A stretch of 64,000 nt of DNA from the NCBI GenBank assembly GCA_902168105.1, contig CABHOY010000060.1:1-64000 (forward strand). Direction: 5' to 3'. Origin of the DNA: an uncultured Flavihumibacter sp. GTDB taxonomy: Bacteria > Bacteroidota > Bacteroidia > Chitinophagales > Chitinophagaceae. Made by a program: the position numbers and the translations under genes. Below are positions 62,801-64,000 of the stretch, piece by piece (the stretch's first letter is position 1; every line of letters starts with the position of its first letter). The notes under the pieces were generated by a model. That model worked only from the letters and a program-made list of their open reading frames with translations. It ran no database searches and was not told the DNA's origin.

Positions 62801-63212
62801 AAGCCGCTACTTTTTCCCAGAGAGCCTCCGGATATGTAACCAGGATCTTTTTATGAATTGCCGGACCGGAGAACTTCATGAGCGCTTCAGTACGCAACAT
62901 GCTATGGCTGCTGTTGATCTCGTTGAAATAACCGGCCTTTTTGAAGGAGTCCGGAAAGTAGAAGATATCCAGCGCCTGACTTAAAGATTCCAGGTCATTA
63001 TGGAAATAGGCAGCCTCTTCCTTGTCGTTAAGAATGAAGAGATGATTTACCGAATTAGCCAGCTCCCACGCTCCCGCTGCTATAAATGTGGTGGCACTTC
63101 CGGTTAGTCCTGATAATTGAAAATACTGTGGATCGGACAAATGTATCCCTTTCACCAGCTGTTGCAGGCGGGAATCTCGCTGGTACAGTTGTAAAACAGC
63201 CTGTATATTCAT
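59838..63212 (-). CDS. mfd: Transcription-repair coupling factor
   Basis: 1124 residues. Mfd removes RNA polymerase stalled at DNA damage and recruits UvrA. The N-terminal UvrB-like part, the RNA-polymerase-interacting segment ('LQSGDFVTHIDHGVGMYSGLQKI...RIIYKNNDLLYVNINSLHKISKY'), the helicase core with Walker A 'GDVGFGKTEIA' (about 594) and 'VVDEEQKFGV' (about 697), 'TATPIPRTLQFSLMGARDLSVI', 'QLRGRVGRSNKKAFCYLL' and the C-terminal domain are all present. It is complete and slightly shorter than the E. coli protein. A -7 box lies just upstream. Confidence 0.96.
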   Translation of the reverse strand: MNIQAVLQLYQRDSRLQQLVKGIHLSDPQYFQLSGLTGSATTFIAAGAWELANSVNHLFILNDKEEAAYFHNDLESLSQALDIFYFPDSFKKAGYFNEINSSHSMLRTEALMKFSGPAIHKKILVTYPEALWEKVAASVAFSNNMVQLKVGDVLKVDELLEKLVGWGFEYTDFVYEPGQYALRGGILDIYSFGNEKPYRIELFGEDIDSIRLFDPETQLSERKLTQVTLIANMDTQGLNHQKTSLLEFLPQNTVIWMKDPGYVQDIILQLEERLDAFLQTGQSVKVGEDDTMKLEETDFVKAHPLMQELLRRHCIVFSNRQWWEETNRSFIPLNFETQEQPVFNRQFEMLIKDLDAHNKNKYTLFIFAENARQLERLRSIFEDLKADFTFYPIPSPVSHGFIDHTLKLVCYTDHQIFQRYHKYKVKQAYNKNKAITMKTLRELQSGDFVTHIDHGVGMYSGLQKIEVGGKMQEAIRIIYKNNDLLYVNINSLHKISKYSGKEGVEPRVNKLGSDAWDKLKEKAKTQVKDIAKDLIKLYAVRKAQQGFSHTPDTYLQTELEASFLYEDTPDQSKATADVKRDMESNSPMDRLVCGDVGFGKTEIAVRAAFKSIVDGKQAAVLVPTTILAFQHYKTFADRLKDFPCTVDYLNRFKSAKEKKETLQKLADGKIDIIIGTHALLGKEVKFKDLGVLVVDEEQKFGVSAKEKLKQLKVNVDTLTLTATPIPRTLQFSLMGARDLSVINTPPPNRQPIETEVHVFDHDLIRDAIYYETERGGQVYFVYNRVKGLGEISSLIKGLCPDLSIATAHGQMEGHQLEEVILDFIDRKYDVLVCTNIVESGVDIPNANTIIINNAHHFGLSDLHQLRGRVGRSNKKAFCYLLAPPISTLPADSRKRLQTLEQHSELGSGFQIAMRDLDIRGAGNLLGGEQSGFISEIGFDMYQKILDEAIRELKQNEFRDLFKEQLEEKKDFVSDCTIDTDLEILIPDSYVESIQERLSLYQELDNIILESKLQAFEAGLVDRFGPLPEPVKDLLCMIRCRWMAIKLGFEKMMLKDETLRCYFINNPDSPYFESPTFNHILTYLQTRVNNAKLKQVGKNFMLVGDRIRSMSDLYDFLKAMEDARS

Positions 63213-63220
63213 GAGGGTTG

Positions 63221-63228
63221 CAAAGATA
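63221..63228 (-). promoter_or_regulatory. -7 box of the mfd promoter
   Basis: Perfect TATCTTTG on the minus strand, only 8 bp before the ATG, so the leader would be very short or absent. Confidence 0.55.
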
Positions 63229-63321
63229 CGGAATTAGTCCATTAGTCCATCGTCGTTTAGGCCGCTGAAAGCCAGGGGGCTATGGACAATTTTGGTTATA
63301 TTTAGTATAAATTCCACGCCA

Positions 63322-64000
63322 ATGCTCGACCAATGGTATAAGGGTCTGGTAACCCGTATTGTACAGGAAACACCTAATACGCGCAGGTTCTGGATACAGA
63401 TCCCGGAAAAGGACTGTTTTGACTTCAAGGCGGGTCAGTTTGTTACCCTGGATCTCCCCATACATGAACAAAAGAACAAACGCTGGCGCAGCTATTCCAT
63501 AGCGTCCCCACCGGACGGTACGAATACCATAGAGTTGGTCATTGTATTCCTGGAGGGCGGCGCCGGGACCACCTATCTGTTCAATCATATAACTGAAGGT
63601 AGTGAACTGATCCTGAAAGGGCCGCTGGGGCACTTTACATTGCCTGCTGAGATGGACAAGGACCTTTTCTTCATCTGTACGGGTACCGGTATTGCACCTT
63701 TCCGCTCGATGGCGCAGTATATCAGGGCGCACGATCTGCCACATCCACCGATCCACCTTATTTATGGCTGCCGGCAGCAATGTGACCTCCTATACGCCTC
63801 AGAAATGCGGCAACTGGAACAGGAGCTGACAGATTTCCATTATCTGCCTACCCTCTCTCGCGAAGACAATGGCTGGACAGGCCGTAAGGGGTATGTACAC
63901 CTGATCTATGAAGAGCTGGCCCACAAACAACCGGCGCATTTCTTTCTCTGTGGCTGGAAAAACATGATCGACGAGGCCAAACATCGTATACTGGCAATGG
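63322..64000 (+). CDS. Ferredoxin-NADP reductase family protein (partial, runs off the window)
   Basis: Starts at ATG 63322 ('MLDQWYKGLVTRIVQETPNTRRFWI') and stays open to the last base, giving 226 residues. The FAD domain has 'FKAGQFVTLDLP' and 'RWRSYSIASPP'; the NAD(P) domain has 'LFFICTGTGIAPFRSMAQYI', 'IHLIYGCRQQCDLLY' and 'AHFFLCGWKNMIDEAKHRIL'. The layout is that of single-domain flavin reductases of the FNR type. No 2Fe-2S domain is seen in the available part, but the C-terminus is outside the window. It is divergent from mfd. Confidence 0.85.
   Translation, partial: MLDQWYKGLVTRIVQETPNTRRFWIQIPEKDCFDFKAGQFVTLDLPIHEQKNKRWRSYSIASPPDGTNTIELVIVFLEGGAGTTYLFNHITEGSELILKGPLGHFTLPAEMDKDLFFICTGTGIAPFRSMAQYIRAHDLPHPPIHLIYGCRQQCDLLYASEMRQLEQELTDFHYLPTLSREDNGWTGRKGYVHLIYEELAHKQPAHFFLCGWKNMIDEAKHRILAM

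Overview
The window looks like chromosomal DNA of a Bacteroidota bacterium, most probably a Chitinophaga-like member of the Chitinophagaceae. The reasons are two SusC/SusD outer-membrane pairs, a secreted protein with a type IX secretion (gliding-motility-associated) C-terminal domain, a group-II geranylgeranylglyceryl-phosphate synthase, a DksA/TraR-like protein directly after ileS, several DUF3078/SIMPL/PepSY-like Bacteroidota proteins, repeated TAnnTTTG -7 promoter boxes, and a general lack of Shine-Dalgarno sequences. No tRNA, rRNA, CRISPR array, transposase or integrase was recognised.

Layout. 0.4-6.0 kb: an RND efflux operon (adaptor, pump, TolC-like channel). 6-8 kb: a carboxypeptidase-regulatory-like surface protein and a divergent PRPP-synthetase-like enzyme. 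8.4-13.5 kb: SusC/SusD pair 1, whose SusC has an unusual disordered N-terminal linker. 13.6-14.7 kb: a YcxB-like membrane protein and a charged secreted protein, followed by 1.1 kb without genes. 15.7-21.7 kb: GGGP synthase, a LytS/LytT-type two-component pair, dxs, and a ferredoxin-type flavin reductase. 21.7-26.9 kb (minus strand): a stress-type block of coiled-coil protein, Dps, pirin, OsmC, YceI and AraC regulator, the last coupled to scpA. 26.9-34.6 kb: DUF3078, MscL, PPK2, EamA, frr, a WecA/MraY-like transferase, an orphan N-terminal transketolase half, a LolC/E-like permease and rbfA. 35-43.5 kb: an MsbA-like ABC exporter, a GT81-like/HAD fusion, a DksA-like protein with a histone-H1-like tail, and ileS. 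43.7-47.2 kb: a PepSY-like protein, then a sparse, repeat-bearing region with one hypothetical gene and a second AraC regulator. 47.4-51.2 kb: an AsmA-like protein and gyrB. 51.5-56.6 kb: a lipoprotein and SusC/SusD pair 2. 56.7-64 kb: SIMPL protein, T9SS lectin/PKD protein, a cluster of palindromes, mfd, and a ferredoxin-NADP reductase that runs off the end.

The most unusual item is the 510-residue fusion at 37086-38618. Its N-terminal half carries the signature stretches of GT81 glucosyl-3-phosphoglycerate synthases. Its C-terminal half is a SerB/HAD-like domain in which the nucleophile Asp and the motif IV Asp appear replaced, so it may be a pseudophosphatase. Other points of note are palindromic repeat elements at 59.6-59.8 kb with a decayed relative at 46.0-46.2 kb, a cluster of TGACCTTTTA-type sites at 45.4-45.5 kb, structured RNA elements in the scpA leader and after the dksA-like gene, and a dxs terminator that overlaps the longest reading frame of the next gene. 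All calls rest on reading the sequence and on remembered family features; no database search was run.
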